From assembly GCA_963742315.1 (NCBI GenBank), contig CAVULE010000003.1, forward strand, positions 186,001-250,000: a stretch of 64,000 bases of DNA. Reading direction: 5' to 3'. Shown piece by piece: positions 1 to 8,505 of this stretch. The position numbers and the translations under genes are program-made. The notes under the pieces are model-generated. The model did not search any database. It worked only from the letters and a program-made list of their open reading frames with translations, and was not told the DNA's origin. Position 1 is the stretch's first letter, and each line of letters begins with the position of its first letter. Origin of the DNA: AV69 sp963742315 (GTDB taxonomy: Bacteria > Verrucomicrobiota > Verrucomicrobiia > Chthoniobacterales > UBA10450).

Positions 1-330
1 ACCTCTCAGGTCGTAGCGCCGTCCGGTGTATGGACTGCGGAAAACGCCAGGAGTGTTGGTGTAACGCGCAAGCGGCCAACCTCCCGGTGGCACAGGCCCA
101 TAAGCACGAACACGATCTTCCTGAATGGCGTGACCGATCAATGCGCCAGTGGCCGCTCCCGCCGCCGCCCCGATGGCAGCCGCGCGCACGTTTCCGGTGG
201 CCGCTCCGCCGATGATCGCCCCGGCTGCCGCACCGTAGCCCGCTCCAGCGCCAGTAGGAGTGTCGCATGAGCTGAGAATGAAAGAACTCAGCGCGATGCC
301 CGAAACAACGGTGAAAAAATTTCGCTTCAT
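1..330 (-). CDS. Glycine-zipper lipoprotein, partial (C-terminus outside window)
   Basis: The frame is open from an ATG at 330 to the window edge (110 codons, no stop), so the C-terminus is missing. It begins MKRNFFTVVSGIALSSFILSSC, a signal peptide ending in a plausible lipobox cysteine at residue 22. Residues about 25-66 are rich in Gly and Ala with repeated GxxxG spacing, as in glycine-zipper (YMGG-like) outer-membrane lipoproteins. After this comes a Pro/Tyr/Arg-rich segment. By analogy it would be an envelope lipoprotein whose zipper inserts into or packs on a membrane. The specific role is unknown. The next gene, on the same strand, encodes another small exported protein. Confidence 0.7.
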   Translation of the reverse strand, partial: MKRNFFTVVSGIALSSFILSSCDTPTGAGAGYGAAAGAIIGGAATGNVRAAAIGAAAGAATGALIGHAIQEDRVRAYGPVPPGGWPLARYTNTPGVFRSPYTGRRYDLRG

Positions 331-441
331 ATGTGATACTATTTTGTTTGACGAATTAAACCACGCAGGTGACGGAAAGTTTTCGACGGTGATGTTCGAA
401 AACTCCGCCTGGTTAACCGGCCAATTCGAATGACGACGGAG

Positions 442-825
442 CTAAGGCCTGACGAAGACCTTGTTGACGTGCGTGTCGAGCACAAGACCCCCGTGGGGGA
501 CGCTCGAGCAGTCAAAGGCCGTCCGGGGCGGATAGGGACTGTTGACAACGCCATCAGCGTTATGGGGATCTCTTTCGCCCATCGGATATTTCCCCTTCGG
601 CGCCGGATACTTTTTGGCGGCGTCTTGTGGAGTGATCTGCGTTGCGACAACGGATCCACTCGCGCCTTGTTTAGAAACTTTGCTCGAGTCAGGTCCCTTC
701 GGGTTTTGCTGCTGATAACTCGTACCTTCCTTCATCTGAGCCACCGCCGTATTGGATAAGATAAACGCAAGGCAACTCACCGCCACGGCCGAAACAACTG
801 TGACCAATCTGGTTTTCATATTCAT
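442..825 (-). CDS. Small exported protein of unknown function
   Basis: This 127-residue protein starts MNMKTRLVTVVSAVAVS and has a classic signal peptide with an AVAQ-like cleavage site near residue 30. An in-frame ATG lies 15 bases upstream at 840. I prefer 825 because an AAGGGGAA Shine-Dalgarno sequence precedes it, and that sequence is itself part of the longer ORF. The mature part is low in hydrophobics, rich in Lys, Pro and Gln, and has one Cys in its C-terminal third. I do not recognise a family. It lies downstream of the squalene synthase-like gene, 40 bases away on the same strand. Confidence 0.6.
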   Translation of the reverse strand: MNMKTRLVTVVSAVAVSCLAFILSNTAVAQMKEGTSYQQQNPKGPDSSKVSKQGASGSVVATQITPQDAAKKYPAPKGKYPMGERDPHNADGVVNSPYPPRTAFDCSSVPHGGLVLDTHVNKVFVRP

Positions 826-865
826 AATATTCCCCTTCATTTGGTAGGTTTTCGTAATAGAAAAG

Positions 866-1726
866 TTAGACGGATGCCTGGCGCCGCAAATTCAAAAAAC
901 AGTTGAGGAACTGCGCCGTCACTCGCCCTGACTTCTCCAATTTACTCAAACGATAATCTTTTTCAAAAATGCGGAAGTTGTCCAGCTTCATTCGTCGAAG
1001 CAGCGCGTGATAAATCGAACGCATGATTTCGGCCGGAAGCATGGAACGGTGATCCTCGGGCGGAAGCAGTCTGGCGGCGTCCGCGAAAAATTTTTCAGCT
1101 CGCGCCGCCTCAAAATTCATCAAATGAGTGAAGCGCGAATCGGCCAGGTGGTTGCGCAAATCCTCTTCGTTGTAATGAAATCGCGTCAGATCCTGTGCCG
1201 GCAGATAAATGCGATCGGCTTTCAGATCCGTCGCCACATCGCGAATGATGTTGGTCATTTGCAGCGCTAAACCGAGAGCGATGGCATACTCGCGACACTG
1301 TGGATTTTTGTAACCGAAAATTTCGATGCTAACCAGGCCGACCGCACTGGCGACGCGATGGCAATAAACGCGCAGCTCATCCCACGTCGCATAACGCCGG
1401 ATATCAACATCCATCTCTACTCCGGTAATGATTTCCTCCAACATCCCCGGCGTAATCGGGTAGGTTAAGATCAACTGACGGACCGGCCCGGCCAGCGCTG
1501 GTTCGTTGGCAAATTCGCCGCGCAATGATTGGCGCCATCCCGCCAGCTCGCGCCGTTTCGTCTCCGGATCGCGTAGGTTATCATCCGCGATATCATCGAT
1601 GACGCGGCAGAAAGCATAAAAGGTCGTGATGTCGCGCCGGCGCGCGCCGCTCATGGCGATGAAAGCGAAAGCGAGATTGGATTTGCTCGCGCGCGTAATT
1701 TCCGTCGCGGCATCACTGGTTTTCAT
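866..1726 (-). CDS. hpnD: Squalene/phytoene synthase family enzyme, probably presqualene diphosphate synthase
   Basis: The 286-residue protein carries both aspartate-rich prenyl-diphosphate sites of trans-isoprenyl head-to-head synthases: DDIADD at 44-49 and NIIRDVATDLKADRIYLP at 159-176. Such enzymes join two farnesyl (or geranylgeranyl) diphosphates to give presqualene diphosphate or phytoene. The long upstream frame overlaps the neighbouring membrane gene. The ATG at 1726, four bases after that gene's stop, gives the family's usual N-terminus. HpnD is favoured over CrtB by length and general look, but no hpnC, hpnE or crtI lies nearby to settle it. Translational coupling to the upstream membrane protein is likely. 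Confidence 0.75.
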   Translation of the reverse strand: MKTSDAATEITRASKSNLAFAFIAMSGARRRDITTFYAFCRVIDDIADDNLRDPETKRRELAGWRQSLRGEFANEPALAGPVRQLILTYPITPGMLEEIITGVEMDVDIRRYATWDELRVYCHRVASAVGLVSIEIFGYKNPQCREYAIALGLALQMTNIIRDVATDLKADRIYLPAQDLTRFHYNEEDLRNHLADSRFTHLMNFEAARAEKFFADAARLLPPEDHRSMLPAEIMRSIYHALLRRMKLDNFRIFEKDYRLSKLEKSGRVTAQFLNCFLNLRRQASV

Positions 1727-1730
1727 TCTT

Positions 1731-2960
1731 TCAATAACGAATCCAATTCTCCTGCGCGATCCGCCCGCTTTCGCACTGGCGGAAGAGAACAACCCAGGAA
1801 GCAAGGAGCCAGCCGGTAACTAAAGCCCGTAAAAAAACGAAAATCGATTTCCAAACAATCATGGCTGCGGCCCGATCGGCGATGGCACTCCGAACCATGG
1901 CGTCGATCACCAGGATCAAGAAAAAGTTAAGCCCACAGATCAAACAAAACCAGGCGAGGCGCCGAAAATCACGCCGGAGCAATTGGCGGTGGGCCCGGAA
2001 GGCTTCGCGCAAAGTTTCGTTGTGGAGGACGAGGGAGATTTGGACCGAACAAAAGGCGAGAATAAACCCGCTCATGAAAACACGCTGGAGCGGGAGATAA
2101 TCCAGCACGTTTGGCACGTTGATAAAATAAGCGAGGAGCATTGGCAGCCGCAGCACGAGCATGCTGACGACAACAACAATACCGGCCCATTCCAAGACGT
2201 AACTGAATCTGCGCATGGCAAAGGCAAAAAGAGCGCCTTCGCGAAAACTCAACCCTTTGATCCAGGCCAGACAGACGGTGATGAGGTAAACTTGAATATA
2301 AACTCCGGCCAGGTATTCGAAGATGAACGAGAGCGCATCAATGGAGGCGGAGATCTTCAAAAGATGTGCGGTCGAAACTTCGTTGTTCCAAGCCGGCAAC
2401 CGCCAATAGACGAGCGGTTTCAGGAGCGCAGCAAGCGTGCTGACAAGGAAAACGAGATAAATCGGGATGCTCCACCAACGGTAAAGCTTGGATAAGGCAC
2501 GCCAGAAGGTGCGATGCAATCCGCGCCAATTAACGAGAAATAGGATGGCAGCGAGAGCAGAGAGTGGATAGGTGGTGGTAGCATTATCGAAAATACCGGC
2601 CACGCTTTCAATGGTCGGGAGCGGGACCGGTTGCCAGACATCCGCCAAGGGTGACCAATTCCAGTTGGAAAAAGCAATGATTTCCGCGAAATCGATTTCA
2701 GACGGACTTGGGACTGAACTAAAGGTAACGAATTGAAAAACGAAGTAAGCGAACCCGAGAAGAGCGAAAGTAAGCCAAACGCGTTCATAACGTGCGATGC
2801 AGCGAAAACCATCGCGTAATGCCCGCCTTACCGGATTGGCCAGCATGACCAGGAGGTAACCAGCGAGCAATCCAGCGATTGGATACAACCGCGTGAGGGC
2901 CAGCAAATGGAGTGAAGTATTGGAGTGTTGGAGTGATGGAGTAATGAAGCTATCCATCAT
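1731..2960 (-). CDS. Multi-pass membrane protein of unknown function
   Basis: The frame encodes about 409 residues with many hydrophobic segments (roughly nine), for example near 25-42, 65-85, 125-145, 165-185, 215-240, 255-280 and 340-360. No catalytic motif is recognised. The start is uncertain. The ATG at 2960 makes the first 18 or so residues encoded by a short-repeat array, while a TTG near residue 19 would begin just before the first membrane segment. It ends four bases before the squalene synthase-like gene, so the two probably form an operon. A role in isoprenoid or lipid handling is only a guess from position. Confidence 0.65.
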   Translation of the reverse strand: MMDSFITPSLQHSNTSLHLLALTRLYPIAGLLAGYLLVMLANPVRRALRDGFRCIARYERVWLTFALLGFAYFVFQFVTFSSVPSPSEIDFAEIIAFSNWNWSPLADVWQPVPLPTIESVAGIFDNATTTYPLSALAAILFLVNWRGLHRTFWRALSKLYRWWSIPIYLVFLVSTLAALLKPLVYWRLPAWNNEVSTAHLLKISASIDALSFIFEYLAGVYIQVYLITVCLAWIKGLSFREGALFAFAMRRFSYVLEWAGIVVVVSMLVLRLPMLLAYFINVPNVLDYLPLQRVFMSGFILAFCSVQISLVLHNETLREAFRAHRQLLRRDFRRLAWFCLICGLNFFLILVIDAMVRSAIADRAAAMIVWKSIFVFLRALVTGWLLASWVVLFRQCESGRIAQENWIRY

Positions 2961-3003
2961 CGCTGTATTAGTTGCGTCACTACGCCATTACGCCATTACT
3001 CCA
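2908..3003. repeat. Inverted pair of octamer tandem arrays
   Basis: Positions 2908-2952 hold degenerate octamers close to TGGAGTGA, interrupted once by five bases. Positions 2976-3003 hold the same octamer in the opposite orientation (TGGAGTAA and TGGCGTAA read on the minus strand). GGAGTAATG at 2938-2946 pairs perfectly with CATTACTCC at 2994-3002, so the region could fold as a hairpin. It lies between lepB and the membrane gene and overlaps that gene's proposed 5' end. Confidence 0.7.
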
Positions 3004-3010
3004 GTTGGCG

Positions 3011-4102
3011 TCAGCGGATTAATCCCCAATGCTGGTTGAACGGCCAGTAAACCCACAGTCCACGCCCAACCAGGTTCTCCTCCGGCACTGGGCCCCAATA
3101 GCGACTGTCATAGCTGAAGTAACTGTTGTCGCCCATGGCAAAGTAACTCTGAGGTGGAACGGTGAAACTTTGATCAGGCCTGGCCAGATATTGCCGGCCC
3201 AGGGTATAGCCGCGATAGGGAGGCTTTCTCTGCATCACTCGTTGAAAGCCGAAGCCCTCGGGCGGTTTACCGTTCACATACAGTAGCGGTGGATCGATCC
3301 GAAGAGTGTCACCCGCCAAACCGACCAGACGCTTGATAAAATAAGGTGCGCCGGTCTGCGGGTCCTCCGGAATCATCGAGATATGCTTGGTTCGGAAAAC
3401 GAAAACGTCGCCCCGGTGTGGTTTCATGAAATTATAAATGAACTTGTCCACGAATACCTGATCACCGGTATCGATTGCGCCGCGGGCGATGATCTGTCCA
3501 CGCTTGTAACTAGCACCCGGCGCCACCTGGAAATCGTGTCCTAAGGTGGCTTCCGGAGCGTAGACCAGATGCGTCCCGCGGTCGGTAACGATTCGCGACC
3601 AGGTGAAAAAGAAAAGGTATTTTTGCTCCACGATTTCCCGGATACTTTCATCTTCAGGCGCAACCACATTGATATAATTACGTCCGAGAATGAAAAATTC
3701 GGCGATCTGCCGTAAAATATTGGGAGCCGGCTCGGTCCTGGGACGGCCGATGATTCCATTCAGAGTTGGCTGCATTGAGCCGGTTGGAATCTTGAACGGC
3801 TGGATGAAGTACGATCGCACTCCGACCGCCACCACGATTGCTACTAGAATGACTTCGCAATTTTCCCTCCACCCGGCTTCGCGATGCGAAGGGGAATGCT
3901 CTGCCACCAGCGCGTCCAGCCGCTCGGAATTTTCCCGCACTCCCGGCAGGTTTCGTTCCTTGATGGAGCGCTCGAGGGTCTCAATTTGCCGGCGAAGATC
4001 AGCCAGGGCGGCGTCGCTCAGGACGTCGCACCGATAGCGTATCAGTTTTTCCGCATGGCGAATAAGCAGCCGGGCATGTTTGATAGATCGCGAGCGGAAC
4101 AT
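3011..4102 (-). CDS. lepB: Signal peptidase I
   Basis: A 363-residue type I leader peptidase of the inner membrane that cuts signal peptides from exported proteins. Visible features are a membrane segment at about 82-100, the Ser box PTGSMQP with catalytic Ser109, the general base Lys257 in FIKRLVGLAGD, and the C-terminal box GDNSYFSYDSRYWGPVP from 324. An N-terminal cytoplasmic extension of about 80 Arg/Glu-rich, probably helical residues makes it longer than a minimal enzyme. lepA lies further upstream on the same strand, but an opposite-strand gene separates them, so the usual lepA-lepB operon is interrupted. Confidence 0.93.
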   Translation of the reverse strand: MFRSRSIKHARLLIRHAEKLIRYRCDVLSDAALADLRRQIETLERSIKERNLPGVRENSERLDALVAEHSPSHREAGWRENCEVILVAIVVAVGVRSYFIQPFKIPTGSMQPTLNGIIGRPRTEPAPNILRQIAEFFILGRNYINVVAPEDESIREIVEQKYLFFFTWSRIVTDRGTHLVYAPEATLGHDFQVAPGASYKRGQIIARGAIDTGDQVFVDKFIYNFMKPHRGDVFVFRTKHISMIPEDPQTGAPYFIKRLVGLAGDTLRIDPPLLYVNGKPPEGFGFQRVMQRKPPYRGYTLGRQYLARPDQSFTVPPQSYFAMGDNSYFSYDSRYWGPVPEENLVGRGLWVYWPFNQHWGLIR

Positions 4103-4123
4103 GCGGCGAAAGCTACTCGATCA

Positions 4124-4882
4124 TTGCGGATTTCAAATGGCAATCGCCTGCCTGCCGCTGAAACCTTTATCCCCGCGGTATTTCACCGAAAATCGATTCT
4201 GAGCGCGTTGCTTGCACTGATTTTTCTCTCCTTTTTCGGAACACTTACCCTTAGCGCGTCGATGTCCCGACAAAGTTACGATTGGCGTTACAACGTCATC
4301 TCCCACTTGCTTTCACCCCGAGACAATCCCAGCCATTATCGGCTTGCTGCCGCCGGGTTGGCGCTGACAGGACTGTTGATGCTGCCCTTCGCGGGATATT
4401 TACGCCGGCAGTTGGGAATGATCGCACCGAGAGTGGCCGCGGTTTGCTCGGGAAGTTTTCTCGCCGGAATCGTGGCGTTGATTTGCGCCTGCTTTGTCGT
4501 CCCGCAACACACTCACGACGTCCTGCGGATTCGGCGACTGCATGAGCTGCTCGGGCGCTCCGCCGCCGGTTTTCTCGCCCTGGCAATGATTGGCGGTTGC
4601 TGGTGCGCTTGGAAGGGTCGCTACAAAAGTCGAGGCGCGTCACGCTTGTTTTGGATCTGGTCTGCCCTCACCCTCTTGCCATTGGCGGGCATTTTCTGCA
4701 GCGAAGCTTTGTTGATCCTCACGCGGCTGGAACCAACTCGGATGCAGCCCGTCCACGCTGCACTTCGGCATTCGATCTTCTGGCACCTGGGCTTTTGGGA
4801 ATGGACGGGTGCGGTCGCGGTTTTCGCCTTTCTTTGTGCGGCAGTTTTTCTGTTGCCTGCGCAAGCAAGCGTTAAAAGTTAA
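4124..4882 (+). CDS. Six- to seven-span membrane protein, possibly DUF998-like
   Basis: The frame is open well into lepB on the other strand. The gene probably begins after lepB's start, and the only in-frame candidate I see is TTG at 4124, giving 252 residues. It has about six or seven hydrophobic helices. A segment after the first helix reads YDWRYNVISHLLSPRDNP, which resembles the conserved first loop of DUF998-type membrane proteins. The function is unknown. It sits between lepB and lepA on the opposite strand, and its stop codon lies in a degenerate heptamer array (4871-4898). Confidence 0.6.
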   Translation: MRISNGNRLPAAETFIPAVFHRKSILSALLALIFLSFFGTLTLSASMSRQSYDWRYNVISHLLSPRDNPSHYRLAAAGLALTGLLMLPFAGYLRRQLGMIAPRVAAVCSGSFLAGIVALICACFVVPQHTHDVLRIRRLHELLGRSAAGFLALAMIGGCWCAWKGRYKSRGASRLFWIWSALTLLPLAGIFCSEALLILTRLEPTRMQPVHAALRHSIFWHLGFWEWTGAVAVFAFLCAAVFLLPAQASVKS

Positions 4883-4898
4883 AGGAGTTAAGATGTTA
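4871..4898. repeat. Degenerate heptamer array
   Basis: Four adjoining heptamers related to GTTAAAA/GTTAAAG run from 4871 to 4898. The stop codon of the upstream membrane protein gene falls inside. The array resembles the other short tandem arrays at 2908, 9223 and 26428. Confidence 0.45.
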
Positions 4899-4942
4899 CA
4901 AGGAAGCCCCTTCGCCTTTGCTCGGGATGGCCGGAAGGGGAA

Positions 4943-6739
4943 TCACTGCGCCTTCAATACCTCGATAAATGCTTCCTGCGGAATATTGATACGGCCGATG
5001 CTCTTCATCCGCTTTTTTCCTTCCTTCTGTTTTTCCAGTAGCTTGCGCTTTCGCGTAATATCGCCGCCGTAACATTTTGCGGTCACATTCTTGCGCAACG
5101 CCGAAACGCTTTCGCGCGCGATGATTTTGCCGCCAATCGCCGCCTGGATCGCTACTTGATAAAGCTGGCGAGGGATTACCTCTTTGAGCTTCGCTGCCAA
5201 CTGGCGTCCCCTACCATCGGCGCGATCTTTGTGCACGATGGTAGAAAAGGCATCAACCGGTTCGCCATTAACCAGCAAATCGAGCTTCACCAATTTCGCC
5301 GCGCGATAACCGGCATGCTCGTAGTCCATTGAGCCGTAGCCGCGCGTGATCGACTTAATCTTGTCATTAAAATCGACCAGAATTTCGTTCAACGGCAATT
5401 CGCAGTGCAACATTACCCGGCGCGCGTCGAGCGTCTCGGTATGGTCCATTTGCCCGCGTTTTTCGAGGATGAGTTGGAGGATATCCCCGATGCTCTCATT
5501 TGGACAAAGGACGTAGGCTTTCACAATCGGCTCCCGAATTTCCTCGATTAGACTTGGATCGGGCAGGTGCGCCGGGTTATCGATGAGAATGGTCTCGCCG
5601 CGGGTCGTTTCGATTTCGTAAACGACGCTCGGGCTGGTCGCGATGATGTCCATGTTGTATTCGCGACGCAATCGCTCCTGAATAATTTCCATGTGCAGGA
5701 GCCCGAGAAAACCGCAGCGAAACCCGAATCCGAGGGCAACTGAACTTTCCGGCGTGTAAATGAAAGCCGAGTCATTCAGTCGCAGCTTGCCGATGGCGGT
5801 TTTCAAATGCTCGAAGTCGCCGGTGTTGATCGGATAAATTCCGCTGAAAACCATCGGGTGAATTTCCTGGAAACCGGGCAGCGGCTCCCGCGCGGAATTG
5901 CGCGCGTCGGTAATGGTGTCGCCGATTTTCAATTCGGCAGTCAATTTGATGTTGGCGATGAAATAACCGACATCGCCCGCATTTAGTCGCGGCTGCGGAT
6001 ACATCTTGGGCGTAAACACCCCTACTTCCTTGATCTCGTAACGCGCATTATTGCGCATTAATTTTATCGCTTGGGACGGTTCCATTTTTCCGGAAACGAC
6101 GCGTACGTAACCGACCACGCCGCGATAAACATCGAAGACGGAATCGAAGACGAGCGCACGCAGGATTTCGTCTAACGGCTTTTGGGGCGGCGGAACGCGC
6201 GCCACAATGGCTTCGAGAATTTCATCAATACCGATTCCCATTTTGGCGCTGGCATGAATCGCTTCCTCGGCGGGAATAGCGAGAATTTCCTCCAGCTGTC
6301 GATCGACCGAGGCAATGTCGGCATTCGGCAAATCGATTTTGTTGATCACCGGCACGATGGTAAGGCCCTGTTTGTGGGCGAGGTGAATGTTCGCCACCGT
6401 TTGCGCTTCCACACCCTGCGCAGCATCGACGATCAACAGGGCTCCTTCGCAGGCTGCGAGCGAACGCGAAACTTCGTAGGCGAAATCGACATGCCCAGGC
6501 GTATCGAGCAGATTCAGGCGGTATTTTTCGCCCGACTTTGCGGTGTATTGCATCGTTACCGGGTGTGCTTTGATCGTGATCCCGCGTTCGCGTTCCAGGT
6601 CCATGGAATCGAGCAGCTGATCCTGTTTCTCGCGCTCATGGATGGTACCGGTGCGCTCAAGCAACCGATCCGACAAGGTCGTCTTTCCGTGATCGATGTG
6701 CGCGATGATGCAAAAATTGCGTGTGTGCTCGATAGCCAT
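4943..6739 (-). CDS. lepA: Elongation factor 4 (back-translocating GTPase LepA)
   Basis: The 598-residue length matches the family almost exactly when the ATG at 6739 is used (MAIEHTRNFCIIAHIDHGKT). The longer upstream frame has no LepA-like sequence. The P-loop AHIDHGKTT, the switch motif RGITIKA and DTPGHVDF, and NKIDLP are all present. Following these are domain II, the EF-G-like domains and the LepA-specific C-terminal domain, which ends in basic KRKLLEKQKEGKKRMK. LepA binds stalled ribosomes and promotes back-translocation. Confidence 0.96.
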   Translation of the reverse strand: MAIEHTRNFCIIAHIDHGKTTLSDRLLERTGTIHEREKQDQLLDSMDLERERGITIKAHPVTMQYTAKSGEKYRLNLLDTPGHVDFAYEVSRSLAACEGALLIVDAAQGVEAQTVANIHLAHKQGLTIVPVINKIDLPNADIASVDRQLEEILAIPAEEAIHASAKMGIGIDEILEAIVARVPPPQKPLDEILRALVFDSVFDVYRGVVGYVRVVSGKMEPSQAIKLMRNNARYEIKEVGVFTPKMYPQPRLNAGDVGYFIANIKLTAELKIGDTITDARNSAREPLPGFQEIHPMVFSGIYPINTGDFEHLKTAIGKLRLNDSAFIYTPESSVALGFGFRCGFLGLLHMEIIQERLRREYNMDIIATSPSVVYEIETTRGETILIDNPAHLPDPSLIEEIREPIVKAYVLCPNESIGDILQLILEKRGQMDHTETLDARRVMLHCELPLNEILVDFNDKIKSITRGYGSMDYEHAGYRAAKLVKLDLLVNGEPVDAFSTIVHKDRADGRGRQLAAKLKEVIPRQLYQVAIQAAIGGKIIARESVSALRKNVTAKCYGGDITRKRKLLEKQKEGKKRMKSIGRINIPQEAFIEVLKAQ

Positions 6740-6905
6740 GAAGCGCGGAACTATGCGGGTGCGTGCAGAAGCGGTCAATTTACGCGCGTGGGGTGACGAC
6801 TCCAAAAGTGGTAGGGCGAGACTGCCGAGCCGGGGCCGAATTGTAAGGCGTTTCTGCGCCGGCGCTAAGTTGGCAACCGGCACAGTTGCCGTACAATAGG
6901 AGCCA

Positions 6906-7403
6906 ATGCCGAAGTTGATGATCAGCGGAGCAACCTACGAACTGGTCGAACAGGTTATCACGGTCGGCCGCGCCCCGGACAATACCATTCACCTCGATGA
7001 TCCTTCCGTCTCGGGGCGGCACGCGGAGTTACGCGCCGCCGGAAAAGCTTATCAATTGCGCGATCTCGGTTCGACTAATGGCACACGAGTCAATGGATCC
7101 CCGACCGGTGAAATCATCTTGCATTCCGGCGACCGCATTCGTTTCGGCGCAGTTGATGCCCGTTTCGAAAGCGACATGCCAAGGAGCGCGACCCAGCCGC
7201 TGCCGGCCGCGGCAAAAGTCGATGTGAAGGTGGCGACAACCAGTGTCCGCCCGGCCGATTTTGCCAACGCCTCGCCATTCCGGACTCGGAGCAAACAACG
7301 CGATCCCGGTCGGACCGCTCTATTTGTAGCGGCAGCAATCGCCTTATTGGCATTGTTGGCGGGAATCGTCGCAGTGCTGACAATGCACGCGCCGACGCCC
7401 TAA
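6906..7403 (+). CDS. FHA-domain protein with C-terminal membrane anchor
   Basis: A 165-residue protein whose N-terminal FHA domain shows the phosphothreonine-binding signature: GR at 21-22, SGRHAEL near 35-41 and LGSTNGTRVNG near 54-64. A linker of about 40 residues leads to one hydrophobic helix near 142-160, so the FHA domain should face the cytosol from a tail-anchored position. It probably docks a phosphorylated partner, though no Ser/Thr kinase is nearby. AGGAG lies just before the ATG. A TTGGCA-16 bp-TACAAT promoter-like pair (6870-6897) lies so close that transcription from it would start within a few bases of the ATG. Confidence 0.85.
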   Translation: MPKLMISGATYELVEQVITVGRAPDNTIHLDDPSVSGRHAELRAAGKAYQLRDLGSTNGTRVNGSPTGEIILHSGDRIRFGAVDARFESDMPRSATQPLPAAAKVDVKVATTSVRPADFANASPFRTRSKQRDPGRTALFVAAAIALLALLAGIVAVLTMHAPTP

Positions 7404-7437
7404 CTGGCACGTGTCATCGCAGTGGTGAACGGTTCCT

Positions 7438-8391
7438 CTACGATTTGCTCATGTAGCGAGCGCGCAATTCTTCCGGCGCCAAACCGCTTTCTTTTAATGC
7501 CCGCAAACTGAGTGAGCCATCCCGTTTCGCCAGCCGTTTCCCTGATTCATCCACGACTAATGACGTGTGAAAAAATCTCGGCGGCCTTAAGTTGAGCGCG
7601 CGATAAAGCAGTAACTGCCGAAAAGTGGAGACGAGTAAATCTTCACCCCGCACCACCTCACTGATTCGCATCGCAGCATCATCCACCACCACGGCCAGCT
7701 GATAGGCCGGGACGTCGTCGCGTCGCCAAACAATGAAATCGCCGAAGTCGCGCCCGGCCACGGCGGATTGTCTTCCAATGCGCTCATCGACAAACTCGAT
7801 TCGCTCGCCGTCAGGCACCCTAAATCGCCAATGGGCTGCCAGTGGCCTTTGTGCAGTCGCTGTAGCTGCCGCCGTCGCTGGCGGCAGAATTTTTCCTCTT
7901 TGCTGTAGTGGCAGGCGTGTCGCCTGCAAATTCTTTGCCGGCGCGGCCGACACGGCCGCCTCTACAGTAGACCGTCCCGGGCGACAGGTGCCAGGGTATA
8001 TCGGTTCTTCATTTTCATCGTGCGGGGCGAGCGAAGCGTCCGCCACATCCTTCCGCGAGCATTTGCATGGGTAAATCCAGCCGCCGAGGCGCAATTTTTC
8101 CCATGCCTCCAAATAGCGGGAACGCCTCTGGCTTTGAATATACGGGGCAAACGGTCCGCCGATGTCCGGGCCTTCATCCCAATCAAGCCCAAACCAGTGC
8201 AAATCCTCGATGATCGCGTCGGCAAATTCTCTGCGGCAACGATCGCGATCCAAATCTTCGATCCGTAAAACCAACTTGCCACCGGCAGCGCATGCACGTT
8301 CGTACGCCCGCCAGAACGTGACCGCGTGACCGATATGCAATAATCCCGTGGGCGATGGCGCGATGCGGCCGCGGTATTGTTTTCCTGTCAT
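7438..8391 (-). CDS. gluQ: Glutamyl-Q tRNA(Asp) synthetase with palindromic-element insertion
   Basis: GluQ activates glutamate and attaches it to queuosine in tRNA(Asp). The 317-residue protein has the class I signature LLHIGHA at 17-23, the KMSKS-like KRLAKRD near the end, and a zinc site (Cys109, Cys111, Tyr132, Cys136). It lacks the anticodon domain of full GluRS, as expected. Residues about 140-187 form an Ala-rich insertion not expected in the family, encoded by palindromic repeats (7861-7966). The ATG at 8391 lies in the terminal hexamer of another repeat family. The long upstream frame is repeat sequence and is not used. Confidence 0.88.
   Translation of the reverse strand: MTGKQYRGRIAPSPTGLLHIGHAVTFWRAYERACAAGGKLVLRIEDLDRDRCRREFADAIIEDLHWFGLDWDEGPDIGGPFAPYIQSQRRSRYLEAWEKLRLGGWIYPCKCSRKDVADASLAPHDENEEPIYPGTCRPGRSTVEAAVSAAPAKNLQATRLPLQQRGKILPPATAAATATAQRPLAAHWRFRVPDGERIEFVDERIGRQSAVAGRDFGDFIVWRRDDVPAYQLAVVVDDAAMRISEVVRGEDLLVSTFRQLLLYRALNLRPPRFFHTSLVVDESGKRLAKRDGSLSLRALKESGLAPEELRARYMSKS
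7861..7966. repeat. Palindromic elements inside gluQ
   Basis: Two units lie within the gluQ reading frame. The one at 7904-7966 begins TGTAGTGGC and ends GCCTCTACA, a terminal inverted repeat. It holds two hairpins with a fixed GTGTC loop: AGGC-GTGTC-GCCT, and on the other strand GGCC-GTGTC-GGCC. A related half unit starts TGTAGCTGCCGCC at 7861. The frame stays open through both. Confidence 0.8.
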
Positions 8392-8468
8392 TCCGAGCGT
8401 AGTCGAGAAATCTCTAACTTGAATCGATTTAAATAGTAAGAGATGTCTCGACTGCGCTCGACATGACA
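8386..8468. repeat. TGTCATTCC-family inverted repeat, copy A
   Basis: An 83-base element with about 30-base imperfect inverted ends, TGTCATTCCGAGCGTAGTCG on the left and CGACTGCGCTCGACATGACA on the right, plus inner AATCTCT and AGAGATG. The gluQ start codon is the left terminal ATGACA read on the minus strand. A further partial right end (GCTCGACATGACAAAG) covers the HAD gene start codon at 8506. Confidence 0.9.
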
Positions 8469-8505
8469 AAAAAGAGCCCCCACGACTTAGAATACTTTGC
8501 TCGAC

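Noticed and set aside
7404..7425. TGGCACGTGTC after the FHA gene as a sigma-54 promoter
   Set aside because: The GG-GC spacing is wrong by one base and no gene on that strand follows closely.
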